Positions 6,036-13,967 of a stretch of DNA of 58,855 nucleotides are shown here, in pieces. The stretch covers positions 1-58,855 of the forward strand of contig QCNJ01000009.1 in the NCBI GenBank assembly GCA_003213235.1, in the 5' to 3' direction. The DNA is from Prochlorococcus sp. AG-424-P18. GTDB lineage: Bacteria; Cyanobacteriota; Cyanobacteriia; PCC-6307; Cyanobiaceae. The first letter of the stretch is position 1. Each line of letters starts with the position of its first letter. The notes below the pieces were generated by a model. The model ran no database searches. It was not told where the DNA came from and saw only the letters and a program-made list of their open reading frames with translations. The translations under genes were made by a program, and so were the position numbers.

Positions 6036-6530
6036 ATGAAACGCTTAGCTTTATTTATTGTTTTCCCACTTATATTTGGTTTCGGAAACGATAAAGCAAG
6101 ATTATGCGAAGACCTTAAATTTGCAATAAATAAATCAAAAAATGATTATCAGCAAAAAATATCATTTGCAAAACAAAGCAAAGAATTTGCTAATGATAAA
6201 ATTACCAAAATTTATGCAATAGAGACAAAATGGGAGGATCTTTTTGATAGTCCTTATGAAATAGAAAGCTTATGTAATGAATATTTCTTAATAAAAGAAT
6301 TTGATATTGATTTATCTAGTGAATGTTATTTGTTTGAAACTATCTTAAAAAGTGGAAATTATAGTGATGAAGATTTTGATTTTATGCCCAAAGAAAGAAG
6401 ACAAAATGCTCAAGCTCTTATAGAAGAATTTAAAGCCAAATATGATCAAATTAATAAACAAGCAAAAGAAGATTATTTATCAGAACAAAAAGAAATGCAG
6501 AAAATATATCGAAAGAAAAAATGCGATTAA
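6036..6530 (+). CDS. secreted hypothetical protein, 164 aa
   Basis: It starts MKRLALFIVFPLIFGFG, a signal peptide of the MKRL type seen in several genes of this window. The mature protein is charged and largely helical, has Cys at CEDL, LCNE, SECY and the final KKKCD, and ends in a coiled-coil-like Lys/Glu/Gln segment. It is probably periplasmic or membrane-attached. Its first bases belong to the repeated TAAATGAAACGCTT module. Confidence 0.65.
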   Translation: MKRLALFIVFPLIFGFGNDKARLCEDLKFAINKSKNDYQQKISFAKQSKEFANDKITKIYAIETKWEDLFDSPYEIESLCNEYFLIKEFDIDLSSECYLFETILKSGNYSDEDFDFMPKERRQNAQALIEEFKAKYDQINKQAKEDYLSEQKEMQKIYRKKKCD

Positions 6531-6549
6531 GTCACTTATGGTTTTTTAA

Positions 6550-6585
6550 ATGAAACGCTTGATATTACCTCGATCCAAAGACTAA
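6550..6585 (+). pseudogene. decayed MKRL gene start, 11 codons
   Basis: ATGAAACGCTTG encodes MKRLILPRSKD before a stop at 6583. The first 12 bases nearly equal the starts at 6036, 27391 and 27729. It looks like the leftover 5' end of a signal-peptide gene, or a mobile gene-start module; a functional 11-residue peptide cannot be excluded. Confidence 0.4.
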
Positions 6586-6726
6586 ATTAATGGAATTTTT
6601 AAATGAGCTTTAGCAAAATCATTAAGACCCATACCATGCAATTCTTGGTATAGGTTGAATAATATTATTGTTGGTAATTTACAATAGGTTACTCAATAAA
6701 TAACATTAATCACAAACCATCGTAGA

Positions 6727-6879
6727 TTAAGCAGCATCAGATATATTGTTATTCGTATCTTCAATCTTTTCAATCTCTTTAATCATTTCCTCTAGCCATA
6801 AAGTATTATCTTCTGATCTCTTTTTAAAATAAGAAATCTTAGGTTGATTGATTTCTAATGTCTCATAATCTCCACTCAT
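6727..6879 (-). CDS. hypothetical protein, 50 aa
   Basis: ATG at 6879 opens MSGDYETLEINQPKISYFKK and the frame ends at 6727. It is acidic, with a helical centre (LWLEEMIKEIEKIED) and an NNNISDAA tail. A small cytosolic protein without a recognised family. It is divergent from the MKRL genes to its left. Confidence 0.55.
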   Translation of the reverse strand: MSGDYETLEINQPKISYFKKRSEDNTLWLEEMIKEIEKIEDTNNNISDAA

Positions 6880-7036
6880 AAAATTTTCCTAAATTTATAA
6901 CCACTAAAATTTTAGTTAGTTTATTTATTAGTTTTACTAAGGGGAAAATAAGAAAAAATTAATTTATGGTTAATATGAACTAAGACAAATTAAATATTAT
7001 TTATAAAAATATCGGAAACAATCAATTTACCTAATG

Positions 7037-7270
7037 CTAACCACCAGTACAGAAACGAACCGCATCAGCTGTTTGCGAACCAGTCGCTTTCATTTCTTCA
7101 ACACATTCATTAAAGAACTTTGATTCTTTTTTTAATGAGCAAAAGCTTAGTGCAATAGCTACTAAGGCAACAGCTGATACAACTGCTGATCCTAGTTGTA
7201 TCACTCCATAAGCAAGCATAGCTTTATTCTTTTTAAAATCTTTTTTTGTATCTTTCTTTTTATCAGACAT
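7037..7270 (-). CDS. small membrane protein, 77 aa
   Basis: A Lys-rich cytosolic head (MSDKKKDTKKDFKKNK) is followed by one transmembrane helix at residues 18-45 and a tail with FFNECVEEMKATGSQTADAVRFCTGG. The tail's two Cys and the ADAVRFC pattern look family-specific, though I do not know a function. A single-helix inner-membrane or thylakoid protein is likely. Confidence 0.65.
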   Translation of the reverse strand: MSDKKKDTKKDFKKNKAMLAYGVIQLGSAVVSAVALVAIALSFCSLKKESKFFNECVEEMKATGSQTADAVRFCTGG

Positions 7271-7574
7271 TTTTTTTTAAATTCTTAGCTTATTATATTC
7301 AACTAAATAACTAGACTCCACATATAGAAAAGGTAAGTTATAAAGTTAAATGTTAAATGTTAAATGTATATTGTTATTCCCATAACCAAATTCTGAAGAG
7401 TAAAAGCTCAAACTAAAAATAAGAAAAAGTGATGAGAAAATTAATTAAAAATTTATTTGAAATTAATTATTTTATGATTGGTTTTTGAAAATAATTTAAT
7501 TTCTTAAAGATAATGTTTTCTTAAATTATTTTTAAATTTCATATGACATAAATATAGGTAATTGAATAATCTTA
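7271..7574. other. AT-rich intergenic stretch
   Basis: I see no credible gene here. It holds a short tandem of TTAAATG (three copies around 7344-7366) and long A/T runs. Promoters for the genes on either side probably lie here, but none is clear enough to mark. Confidence 0.6.
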
Positions 7575-7976
7575 ATGCATATTGATGATGCAGTGTTTTT
7601 AGAGGATTTATGCCCTAAGCTCAAATTAAGATTTTGGCGAAAGTCTATTCATACATTTACGAGCAAAAGATGCATATATTGCGGAAAACCTTCAGAATCT
7701 ATTGATCATATATTGCCACGAAGTAAAGGAGGTTTAAACTTAACAGAAAATTGTGTTCCAGCTTGTCTTTCATGCAATGGAGACAAATCAGATGAGAATG
7801 TTTATGATTGGTATAGAAAGAAAAAATTTTATGATCCTAGAAGAGCTATGGCCATTAGAGCATGGTTAGATGGAGACTTAATATTATCTATAAGATTATT
7901 ACAATGGGCTAATCAAGAAATTAAGGAAAATAATGCAAATTTTGAACAAAAAGAATCTAATCTAGAAGCTGCTTAA
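7575..7976 (+). CDS. HNH endonuclease-like protein, 133 aa
   Basis: Residues 33-68 form a zinc-coordinated HNH module: C33-x2-C36, the catalytic pair D44-H45 in SIDHILPRSKGG, N59, and C64-x2-C67-N. This matches HNH_5-like nucleases of cyanobacteria. The C-terminal half carries a helical DPRRAMAIRAWLDGD segment. No methylase, intron or phage partner is adjacent, so it is a solitary nuclease whose target is unknown. It lies among small accessory genes. Confidence 0.85.
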   Translation: MHIDDAVFLEDLCPKLKLRFWRKSIHTFTSKRCIYCGKPSESIDHILPRSKGGLNLTENCVPACLSCNGDKSDENVYDWYRKKKFYDPRRAMAIRAWLDGDLILSIRLLQWANQEIKENNANFEQKESNLEAA

Positions 7977-8155
7977 ATATCAAAGATAATTAAGTAAATT
8001 AAGTTAATGGAATTTATTAAATATAAATAAGAGAAAAACAGAAAAAACTTTTTCAGGAAAGAGTTGTAGTTTTTGACTAGAATAATCCATTACTTCTGCT
8101 ATTTCCAAATCAGAGAGATAAAACAATAAAGGAATGCATTAACTCTGCAAGGAAA

Positions 8156-8356
8156 TTAGAAAAAAGAAAAAATCATCATTTGTTTATATTTTGAGGAACC
8201 AATAACTAAATTTAAACTTGATATCTTATGGAATTTTTTATGCGTAAAATTACAAAATTCATTTTCATCTGAATAGTTAATTAAATCAACTGCATTAATA
8301 TTTGAATCAAACCACAGCTCATATTCTATGTAATTTGGCTCTGCAAAATAAGTCAT
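8156..8356 (-). CDS. possible small protein, 66 aa
   Basis: An ORF starting MTYFAEPNYIEYELWFDSN and ending in a hydrophobic IFSFF. No family, signal or conserved motif is seen, and it stands alone in a 900-base region that also holds gene fragments. If real, its leader contains the hairpin at 8382-8415. The rest of 7977-8155 shows only short frames and no recognisable gene. Confidence 0.35.
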   Translation of the reverse strand: MTYFAEPNYIEYELWFDSNINAVDLINYSDENEFCNFTHKKFHKISSLNLVIGSSKYKQMMIFSFF

Positions 8357-8381
8357 ACCAAATTTATTTCAAAAAGAAAAT

Positions 8382-8415
8382 GCTTCTATTTTTCGTGTGA
8401 GGAGAATATAGAAGC
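8382..8415. other. hairpin with Yfr1-complementary loop, copy 1
   Basis: Arms 8382-8389 (GCTTCTAT) and 8408-8415 (ATAGAAGC) pair perfectly and enclose an 18-nt loop that contains CGTGTGAGGAG. The plus-strand motif GTGTGAGGA also occurs in the hairpin at 14665-14706 and in the porin leader at 29779. It is complementary to the Yfr1 core. On the minus strand the loop reads CTCCTCACAC, which resembles Yfr1 itself, and that arm is followed by a T-rich stretch. The transcribed strand is therefore open. Confidence 0.5.
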
Positions 8416-8860
8416 CATCTCCAGCTTAAAAGATTTAATGAACTCTTCTTTAAGAATTAAATAAGATACAAATAAGAAAAAATAAAATATTATTTTAAAA
8501 TCAAAAAATGATTAGTTGCAGACTATATAAATTTGCATCCAAGACCACTGCTTTGCTTTAGGAGAATTGAATTCATTACTAAGAATCACATTTTAGGGTT
8601 ATAAGCAGGTTATGAATTGTTTAAAAAAAAAAGAAAAAAAATTGATTGAAACTTTTGATGAGGATTATTAATAATCAAGTAGTTTTTTAAGATCTAGTCC
8701 CCCCATGCCACCCATCACTTTCCTTTATGGGAACTTTCTTCGACTAATATTGTTCGATAAACTAAATAAAATGCTTTTAATTTGGCTGATTTACAAAAAA
8801 GTTAACAGCATGCCATACCAGCACCATACCAGCAGCCCTATTTCCCGCAAATTATAGACT
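8416..8860. other. gene-poor stretch with fragments
   Basis: No complete gene is visible. It contains a perfect 14-bp palindrome near 8663-8676. It also has a minus-strand 15-codon remnant at 8668-8715 (MGGMGGLDLKKLLDY), and less AT-rich sequence just before the fragment at 8861. It looks like a decay zone of past insertions. Confidence 0.5.
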
Positions 8861-8920
8861 ATGACTGAATCTAACTACTGGCTAATGAAGAGCGAACTGG
8901 ATGCTAAAAAGTATTCTTAA
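8861..8920 (+). pseudogene. N-terminal fragment of an EVE-domain protein
   Basis: ATG at 8861 opens MTESNYWLMKSELDAKKYS and stops at 8918. NYWLMKSE-x-D-x-YS is the hallmark start of EVE-domain proteins (PUA-like, thought to recognise modified nucleobases), whose normal length is about 150 residues. Only the first strand remains, so this is a truncated copy. A full-length gene is expected elsewhere in the genome, but not in this window. Confidence 0.5.
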
Positions 8921-8955
8921 ATCTGAATCAAACCGCAAGATCTTTATTAGAGTCT

Positions 8956-9273
8956 TTAATTATTCAATTTATAGTTCGTCTTAATAGTTTTTATTATTGA
9001 ATCTTGTGGTTCTTCACTTGGATAACAATTAATAATTCTATATTTTCCGCCTTTCTTATCAGTCTCTACAACTGTAAATTCCACATACTTACCTATTCCA
9101 TCTATTAAATCTTTAACTTCTGTATTAATTATCTCTTCATTTTCATTTTCGATAATAAGAGATTTCCCACCGCAACTAATTAATGCATTTTCTTTGGTAA
9201 CAAAAAAATCTTTATCATTACTGCATGAGGAAAGAAAAGATAAAGAAAATACAATTAAAAGAAGTTTTTTCAT
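8956..9273 (-). CDS. small lipoprotein, 105 aa (copy 1 of a pair)
   Basis: I choose ATG at 9273, giving MKKLLLIVFSLSFLSSCSND with a lipobox (LSSC), over the TTG two codons upstream. The mature part is paralogous to 13968-14369. Shared blocks are ALISCGGKS/AVLLCGGKS, EEII-x2-EVKD, VETD-x-KGGKYRI-x-NCYP and IIKTIKTNYKLN. Two conserved Cys remain after the lipidated one. It is probably membrane-anchored on the periplasmic side. Function unknown. Confidence 0.75.
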   Translation of the reverse strand: MKKLLLIVFSLSFLSSCSNDKDFFVTKENALISCGGKSLIIENENEEIINTEVKDLIDGIGKYVEFTVVETDKKGGKYRIINCYPSEEPQDSIIKTIKTNYKLNN

Positions 9274-9440
9274 AGTCAAAAGTTTTTATACATTATTAAC
9301 TTATAAGGTAATTTTATTAAGTAGAAGTTAAACATTTTTTTGATTAAAATAATTAAAAAAATTTGAATGTCAATAAATTATTAAAAAAAATTTTAGCTAC
9401 GTATCTTTATTTACTAATGCTAATCAAAATTTATACATTA

Positions 9441-9459
9441 CTTAAATTCAATTTAACCC
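9441..9459 (+). promoter_or_regulatory. tandem Pho-box-like repeats
   Basis: CTTAAATT and TTTAACCC are separated by CAA. This fits the cyanobacterial PhoB site of 8-bp PyTTAAPyPy(T/A) repeats with 3-bp spacers. It lies 73 bases before the ATG at 9532. PhoB control is inferred from the match and from context. Confidence 0.6.
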
Positions 9460-9531
9460 TAATAAAAAATCTTTAATTAGTGACAAACAAATTGTTACCA
9501 CACCTAAATTATAGAATTCGCAAATTACAAA

Positions 9532-11616
9532 ATGAAAAGAAAACTCTTTTCTGCGATATTAACAGGCACGATGCTAGTAGCTCCTGCCAGTACTCTTGCA
9601 GAAACAAAACGTATTGGTGAGACCAGAGCTCTAATTCCTGAAGCAGGTCTTGCTTTGAACCCAGTCCTGGATGGTAGTAACGGAAACGTTAACTTCCCAT
9701 ATGGAAACTTTAAAGCACTCGCTACTGTTGGCGAAGTAGGAGACAACGGACTTGCACTGACTGGATATCCAGATGGACAGGCAGCATATCTGCTTGATAA
9801 CGATACTATTCGAGTTGTTTATCAGTCCGAATCTTATGCGACCATGGGTAAAGCACCAGTCCCTGAGACTTATAACTGGGTTATGAAAAATGGTGTAACT
9901 TTCAGTGGTTCTCACATTCACACGATTGATTATGATCGTGCAAAATTTGCTAAATTCATGCGAAATGGTTCTTCTGCAGAAGGAATGGTCAAGGACTCTG
10001 GTAAATTATTCAACACAATCTACAACGTATTTGGTGATGAAGTAACGAAGGAGAATTTAGTCTGGGGTAATCAAGCACTTCCCAGTCAACGCATTGTTCC
10101 TTTCCTAGATAAATACAAACTTTCTGAAGCCGACTTCTTCCTACAGTCCTTTTGTGGTGCATGGTATGAACAAGCAAATAAATATGGTAATGGCATAGGG
10201 CTTGAGGATGATGTATGGTTTACTGCTGAAGAGTGGGAAATCGGTCGTATGTTCACTGGCTCTAAAAAGACTGGTAGAACAGAATCTGATAAAACGATGG
10301 GTCTTGCATCAATAGCTGTTGATGTTAAGAACGAAGTTGCCTACACTGCACCTGCTTTAGGTCAGACTGGTTATGAAAAACTCATGCCAATCAACCCTCA
10401 ACACAAAGACTATGTTGTTATTGTTGGTGCTGGTTATAATCACAATCAAGAACCAGCTCCTCTTAAGGTTTATGTCGGCATGAAGGATCGTCTTCCTGAT
10501 GGCTCTGAGATTGATTACTCTACTGCTAATGAGCGCGATGCCTTCCTTGGACGAAATGGTTTGCTCTACGGTCGCATCTACGGATTTGCAATGCCTACAA
10601 AATCTTATGCTGCACTAGGTCTTGAAGCAAATCCTGCCGCAAAGATGATGGATGAGTATCTGCAGAATGCTGATGCGCCTAACTCCTTTGAGGGTCGTTT
10701 CTATCCTACTTCCTATCAATGGGGTGGCTGGGATAATCCAGTCGCAGTAAACAATACTGAGATGATGTTGTGGGAGCAAGCAGATGAACAACCTGAGGGT
10801 TACACCTTCTTTAACGGAGATTCAAAAGCCGAACACCCTGCAGTAGATCCTGATATCAACCGTACTCGTTATGTTCAGAACATGACTAACAAAGGAGGGA
10901 TTCTTGGTTTCGATTTTGGTTTCATTGGAGCCACTCTAGACGCTGCTGATGGTGATCTCCCTGAATTCCTTCCTGCTACTGGTATTCGTGTTGTTCCTGC
11001 CATTGATGGAGCTCTTGTTCTTAAGACTGGTGGTGAAGGTGTTGTGAAGGATGGCTCTGCCGCAATTCATGTTGAGAAAAATAAGGCAGCAATGGTTGCT
11101 CCAGATGGACTTTATTGGACTAAACACGCTGATGGTTCTTTCCTTATCGTTGATGAGGATTCTGGAAACGACTTTGGAGAGCGTAAGTATGTACTTCCCA
11201 TCAAAGAGTCAGATATGACTTTAAGTAAACCGAACACTGGCTACCTATTAGGTCTTGCTGGTGGTAAGCACTCTTCACGTTATGAAGCAGGTGTATCTGC
11301 TCTTGGTGGTGCATTTTCCAAAGCAACTACTTCCGAGTTCTCTGGTTCTTGGAACGTAACTGCTCTGACAGCTAAGAAGTCAAATGGTTTATTCGGAAGC
11401 AAATTCTACTCTATGGATGAACTTGCAGGAACTGGTGAACAAGAGATCATTCAGGGTATTGACACTGACGATCAACTCTTCATCGGTGTTGTTCAAGCCC
11501 GTGGTGAATCAGGTGGTGCGGTTGCTGCAGAACGTGGCGATGCTGGTGGACAAGTTTTCCAATTCACTTTCAACTTGCCTGAAGAACCAGAGGAAAAGAA
11601 AATTGCTAAGTTCTGA
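9532..11616 (+). CDS. large secreted protein, candidate PhoX/DUF839 phosphatase
   Basis: A 694-residue protein with signal peptide MKRKLFSAILTGTMLVAPAS and cleavage near LAE. The mature part is rich in Asp, Gly and Trp (GGWDNPVAVNNTEMMLWEQ, LEDDVWFTAEEWEIG, VVIVGAGYNHNQEP), in the style of metal-dependent propeller enzymes such as calcium/iron PhoX. I cannot align it to PhoX with certainty. Supporting the call are its Pho-box-like promoter, its place beside ptrA and phoBR, and a strong terminator after it. It is visibly less AT-rich than its neighbours (25 of 60 G/C in the line starting 11161), which suggests recent transfer or strong codon selection. Periplasmic or outer-surface location is expected. 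Confidence 0.55.
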   Translation: MKRKLFSAILTGTMLVAPASTLAETKRIGETRALIPEAGLALNPVLDGSNGNVNFPYGNFKALATVGEVGDNGLALTGYPDGQAAYLLDNDTIRVVYQSESYATMGKAPVPETYNWVMKNGVTFSGSHIHTIDYDRAKFAKFMRNGSSAEGMVKDSGKLFNTIYNVFGDEVTKENLVWGNQALPSQRIVPFLDKYKLSEADFFLQSFCGAWYEQANKYGNGIGLEDDVWFTAEEWEIGRMFTGSKKTGRTESDKTMGLASIAVDVKNEVAYTAPALGQTGYEKLMPINPQHKDYVVIVGAGYNHNQEPAPLKVYVGMKDRLPDGSEIDYSTANERDAFLGRNGLLYGRIYGFAMPTKSYAALGLEANPAAKMMDEYLQNADAPNSFEGRFYPTSYQWGGWDNPVAVNNTEMMLWEQADEQPEGYTFFNGDSKAEHPAVDPDINRTRYVQNMTNKGGILGFDFGFIGATLDAADGDLPEFLPATGIRVVPAIDGALVLKTGGEGVVKDGSAAIHVEKNKAAMVAPDGLYWTKHADGSFLIVDEDSGNDFGERKYVLPIKESDMTLSKPNTGYLLGLAGGKHSSRYEAGVSALGGAFSKATTSEFSGSWNVTALTAKKSNGLFGSKFYSMDELAGTGEQEIIQGIDTDDQLFIGVVQARGESGGAVAAERGDAGGQVFQFTFNLPEEPEEKKIAKF

Positions 11617-11658
11617 TTTTAAAACTAAAGTAAGCAATTAAAAATTGCAAGTTTATGA

Positions 11659-11700
11659 AACCTATAAACTCATTAATAAAATGAGTTTATAGGTTTTTTA
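11659..11700 (+). terminator. rho-independent terminator
   Basis: A 16-bp perfect stem (arms 11659-11674 and 11680-11695) with a 5-nt loop is followed by a T run. It ends transcription of the large secreted gene 43 bases after its stop. The A-rich 5' flank could also allow minus-strand use. Confidence 0.9.
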
Positions 11701-11786
11701 TATTTTAGAAAAAGAGTTGAAATTCTGATTTATTTATTTTGAGTTAGTCAATTTTTAATCAGATTTGACCAGGGAATTAAATAATT

Positions 11787-11805
11787 TTTAATTTATTTTT
11801 AACTT
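11787..11805 (+). promoter_or_regulatory. Pho-box-like repeats upstream of ptrA
   Basis: TTTAATTT-ATT-TTTAACTT has the 8-3-8 spacing and TTAA cores of cyanobacterial Pho boxes and lies 39 bases before the ptrA start. In such AT-rich DNA the match alone is weak; ptrA is known to be phosphate-responsive in Prochlorococcus. Confidence 0.4.
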
Positions 11806-11843
11806 TATAAATTTATCGTAAATGCATTTTAAGAAATAAAAAT

Positions 11844-12380
11844 ATGATAATTCCTGAAAAGCAAAATATAGTATTTAAAGAAAATACAATTCTAGAAGTC
11901 AAATCAGGAATATTAATAATGGAATCAAAAATCAAGAATAAGAAAAATATTGTTGGGATAATAAATGAAAATGTTGTAATAAATTTGGAATTATGTAACT
12001 ACAAAAATATTAAATTAATTGCGTTGACAAATTGCGAAATTAAAACAATTAAAAGAGGGCTATTTTTTTCATCTACAGACTTATTAACAAAAAGTCTAAA
12101 AAGAATTGATCAATTGGAAAAACTGTTATTAATAAGGGATATAAAAAAATCAGAAGAAAAACTAAAAGAATTTCTTTTATACTTATCCTCAATAATTGGC
12201 TTAAAAAAAGATAAACATATTTATCTAAATTTAAAAGAATTTAATTTTACCCATAAAATTATCGGTAATTCAATTTCTTCAACAAGAGTAACCGTAACGA
12301 GAAATTTAAAAATACTAGAAAAAAAAGGTTGGCTCAAATTTAAAAAAAAATGTATTTTAATACCGTTTAAAGATAATTAA
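11844..12380 (+). CDS. ptrA: CRP/FNR-family regulator PtrA, 178 aa
   Basis: A small CRP-type protein. An N-terminal beta-rich part stands in for the cyclic-nucleotide domain but lacks a visible phosphate-binding cassette. A long central helix follows (residues 78-105), then a C-terminal winged helix with FTHKIIGNSISSTRVTVTRN. PtrA is a phosphate-stress-induced regulator in marine picocyanobacteria, thought to act downstream of PhoB on phosphatase genes. Its position between the large secreted gene and phoBR supports the name. The ligand, if any, is unknown. Confidence 0.75.
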   Translation: MIIPEKQNIVFKENTILEVKSGILIMESKIKNKKNIVGIINENVVINLELCNYKNIKLIALTNCEIKTIKRGLFFSSTDLLTKSLKRIDQLEKLLLIRDIKKSEEKLKEFLLYLSSIIGLKKDKHIYLNLKEFNFTHKIIGNSISSTRVTVTRNLKILEKKGWLKFKKKCILIPFKDN

Positions 12381-12431
12381 CCAAACCTTAATTAAACAGA
12401 CTTATTTTATAGCTACAAATAATATTTTATT

Positions 12432-12737
12432 ATGACTTGTTCTATAACATCTGTTTTTACTTTTAAAATTGAAAGCACTTTCGATGAATGGGCTGCAATA
12501 TTTGATAGTACAGAGGCAGATAAAAGGCATTCAGAATTTGATATCAAGCCACTGTTTAGAGGAGTAAGTAAGGAAGATCCTCAAAAAGTTATTGTTATTC
12601 ATCAAGCTCCAGAAGGTAATGTTCAGAAGTTTGTGGAAGCCAATGGTGACTGGATGGCAACCCATAGAGTTGACCTTTCAACAATGGAAGAATCATCTTG
12701 GACTTCTTTAGCAACAACGGAAAGTTGTTGTGATTAA
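12432..12737 (+). CDS. DUF3764-like small protein, 101 aa
   Basis: The protein reads as a ferredoxin-like alpha/beta fold with FDEWAAIFDSTEAD, LFRGVSKEDPQKVIVIHQAPEG and MATHRVDLSTMEESSW, which I recall as the DUF3764 pattern common in Prochlorococcus. It ends in SCCD. It is probably a cytosolic stress or dimeric-barrel protein. No function is established. The following lipoprotein gene starts 3 bases after its stop. Confidence 0.7.
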   Translation: MTCSITSVFTFKIESTFDEWAAIFDSTEADKRHSEFDIKPLFRGVSKEDPQKVIVIHQAPEGNVQKFVEANGDWMATHRVDLSTMEESSWTSLATTESCCD

Positions 12738-12740
12738 CAA

Positions 12741-12989
12741 ATGAAAAGACTGCTAATCCCACTACTAGCTCTCTCAACTATTTTCCTTGCGAGTTGTACT
12801 AGTAACTCAAACAAAATAGCTACTCAAAAGATTTCTGCAACCCAAAAGCAGAGAGAAGTTTGTCTCGATTGGTATGGATACAGAATTGATACCAAGAAAG
12901 CAATTAATGATTTAAATCTAAAAATTGAAACAGAATCAGAATTAATGGCTTACTGTGATTTCTTCAAGAATGTAGCTGATACAAAATAG
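12741..12989 (+). CDS. small lipoprotein, 82 aa
   Basis: MKRLLIPLLALSTIFLASCTS is a lipoprotein signal with lipobox LASC (Cys19). The mature 60 residues contain two further Cys (EVCLDWYGYR, MAYCDFFK), a W-Y-G-Y-R motif and a helical end. It is a member of the MKRL-start small secreted proteins seen elsewhere in the window, though here the codons are ATGAAAAGACTG. It is probably cotranscribed with the DUF3764-like gene. Confidence 0.7.
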   Translation: MKRLLIPLLALSTIFLASCTSNSNKIATQKISATQKQREVCLDWYGYRIDTKKAINDLNLKIETESELMAYCDFFKNVADTK

Positions 12990-13005
12990 ATTTTTACAAA
13001 AGAAT

Positions 13006-13176
13006 TTATTTTTTGGTGTCTTGCGATCTCATTTCTTTTTGTGCTTCCCTAATTCTTTCATAAAAGACTGATCTTCTATATGGAGTAACTTCTCCATTTT
13101 TAGTTGCCAAGATTTGGGCTTCATAAAGCCTCTTGGCTCTTGTAATTTTTTCTCTTATTTGAGAGAGCTCATTCAT
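13006..13176 (-). CDS. hypothetical basic helical protein, 56 aa
   Basis: ATG at 13176 opens MNELSQIREKITRAKRLYEA and the frame ends at 13006 with RSQDTKK. It is rich in Arg/Lys/Glu, probably two helices around NGEVTPYRRSVFYERI. No family is recognised. The leader contains a 9-bp hairpin at 13191-13218. Confidence 0.6.
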   Translation of the reverse strand: MNELSQIREKITRAKRLYEAQILATKNGEVTPYRRSVFYERIREAQKEMRSQDTKK

Positions 13177-13190
13177 GATCTTATGCAGTT

Positions 13191-13218
13191 AATGAGAATC
13201 CCGTTCCCTATTCTCATT
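13191..13218 (-). other. leader hairpin of the 56-aa gene
   Basis: Arms AATGAGAAT (13191-13199) and ATTCTCATT (13210-13218) pair perfectly around a 10-nt, G/C-rich loop, 15 bases upstream of the ATG at 13176. It has no T tail, so it is more likely a structured leader than a terminator. Confidence 0.4.
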
Positions 13219-13328
13219 TCATGCGTCCAAATAAATTGGATGAACGTAGAAGTAAGCTAACATTAAAAAAAGAAGGTCGGATTTAAGATATATTTAAAAA
13301 ATCTTTAAAAGTAGTTTTTAATAAAATT

Positions 13329-13583
13329 TTAAATAGAAATTTTATCTAGAGGTAAAATATTCTGGGCCTCAATTGAGTCCAAATGAATTTCATTCTCTGT
13401 ATCTTTATACAATCTTCTTGATTGTGGTGATTTAAGGGCGTTATTGTAATTTTCAATAAATTCCGAATCATCTAAAAAAGATTCATTCTCTATTTTAAAA
13501 TTTTCTTTATAAGAATATTTGATATGCCCTATTTCTTGGGCTTGATTTGAGTTTTTGTGAGAAGGTGAATTTTTTATAATCAT
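13329..13583 (-). CDS. hypothetical protein, 84 aa
   Basis: Starts MIIKNSPSHKNSNQAQEIGH. It is polar and Asn/Glu-rich, has no membrane segment, and ends ILPLDKISI. It looks largely disordered, with a helical centre (DDSEFIENYNNALKS). It stands alone on the minus strand; no family is recognised. Confidence 0.5.
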   Translation of the reverse strand: MIIKNSPSHKNSNQAQEIGHIKYSYKENFKIENESFLDDSEFIENYNNALKSPQSRRLYKDTENEIHLDSIEAQNILPLDKISI

Positions 13584-13702
13584 TTATTATTTTTTTTATA
13601 TGATTGTCTTCAATATTTAAGGCGTAAAAATATAGAAGATATATATAACATAAGATTATTGGATTAAGAAGTTATTAAGTAAAAAATAAATTTGTTTAAA
13701 AA

Positions 13703-13729
13703 ATTTCTAAATTTCTAAATTTCTAAATT
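13703..13729. repeat. 8-bp tandem repeat (ATTTCTAA x3)
   Basis: Three exact copies of ATTTCTAA at 13703-13726 plus a partial fourth, in an intergenic A/T-rich stretch. Probably produced by slippage. Confidence 0.8.
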
Positions 13730-13808
13730 AAATATTTTTTCTAATAGTCAAAAGTTTATTTAATAAGAATTTAATTCAAAGTTAACAATAGAGACCTAAA
13801 AGAGAAAC

Positions 13809-13961
13809 ATGAACAAAAATCAACTTATTAACTTCATCACTCTTTCGATTCTTCAAACTAAAAGAGTTGAAGATAGATTATTTAGAAAGGAAATCCAAAA
13901 CTATCTTATTAAACTAAATAAAAGTCAATTAGAAGAAATTATTAGTGAATTTATCATCTAA
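13809..13961 (+). CDS. hypothetical protein, 50 aa
   Basis: ATG at 13809 opens MNKNQLINFITLSILQTKRV, and the frame ends 6 bases before the next lipoprotein gene. It is a small basic helical protein (EDRLFRKEIQNYLIKLNKSQ). No family is recognised; close spacing suggests an operon with 13968-14369. Confidence 0.55.
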   Translation: MNKNQLINFITLSILQTKRVEDRLFRKEIQNYLIKLNKSQLEEIISEFII

Positions 13962-13967
13962 AAAATC

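Noticed and set aside
8668..8715. 15-codon minus-strand frame MGGMGGLDLKKLLDY
   Set aside because: Gly/Met-rich tail suggests a fragment of a longer protein, but I could not identify the parent and it is too short to annotate.
9525..9921. Minus-strand ORFs over the large secreted gene
   Set aside because: Antisense shadows without motif or ribosome-binding site.
13703..13729. Possible CRISPR-like repeat
   Set aside because: Units are 8 bp, contiguous and without spacers: simple slippage.
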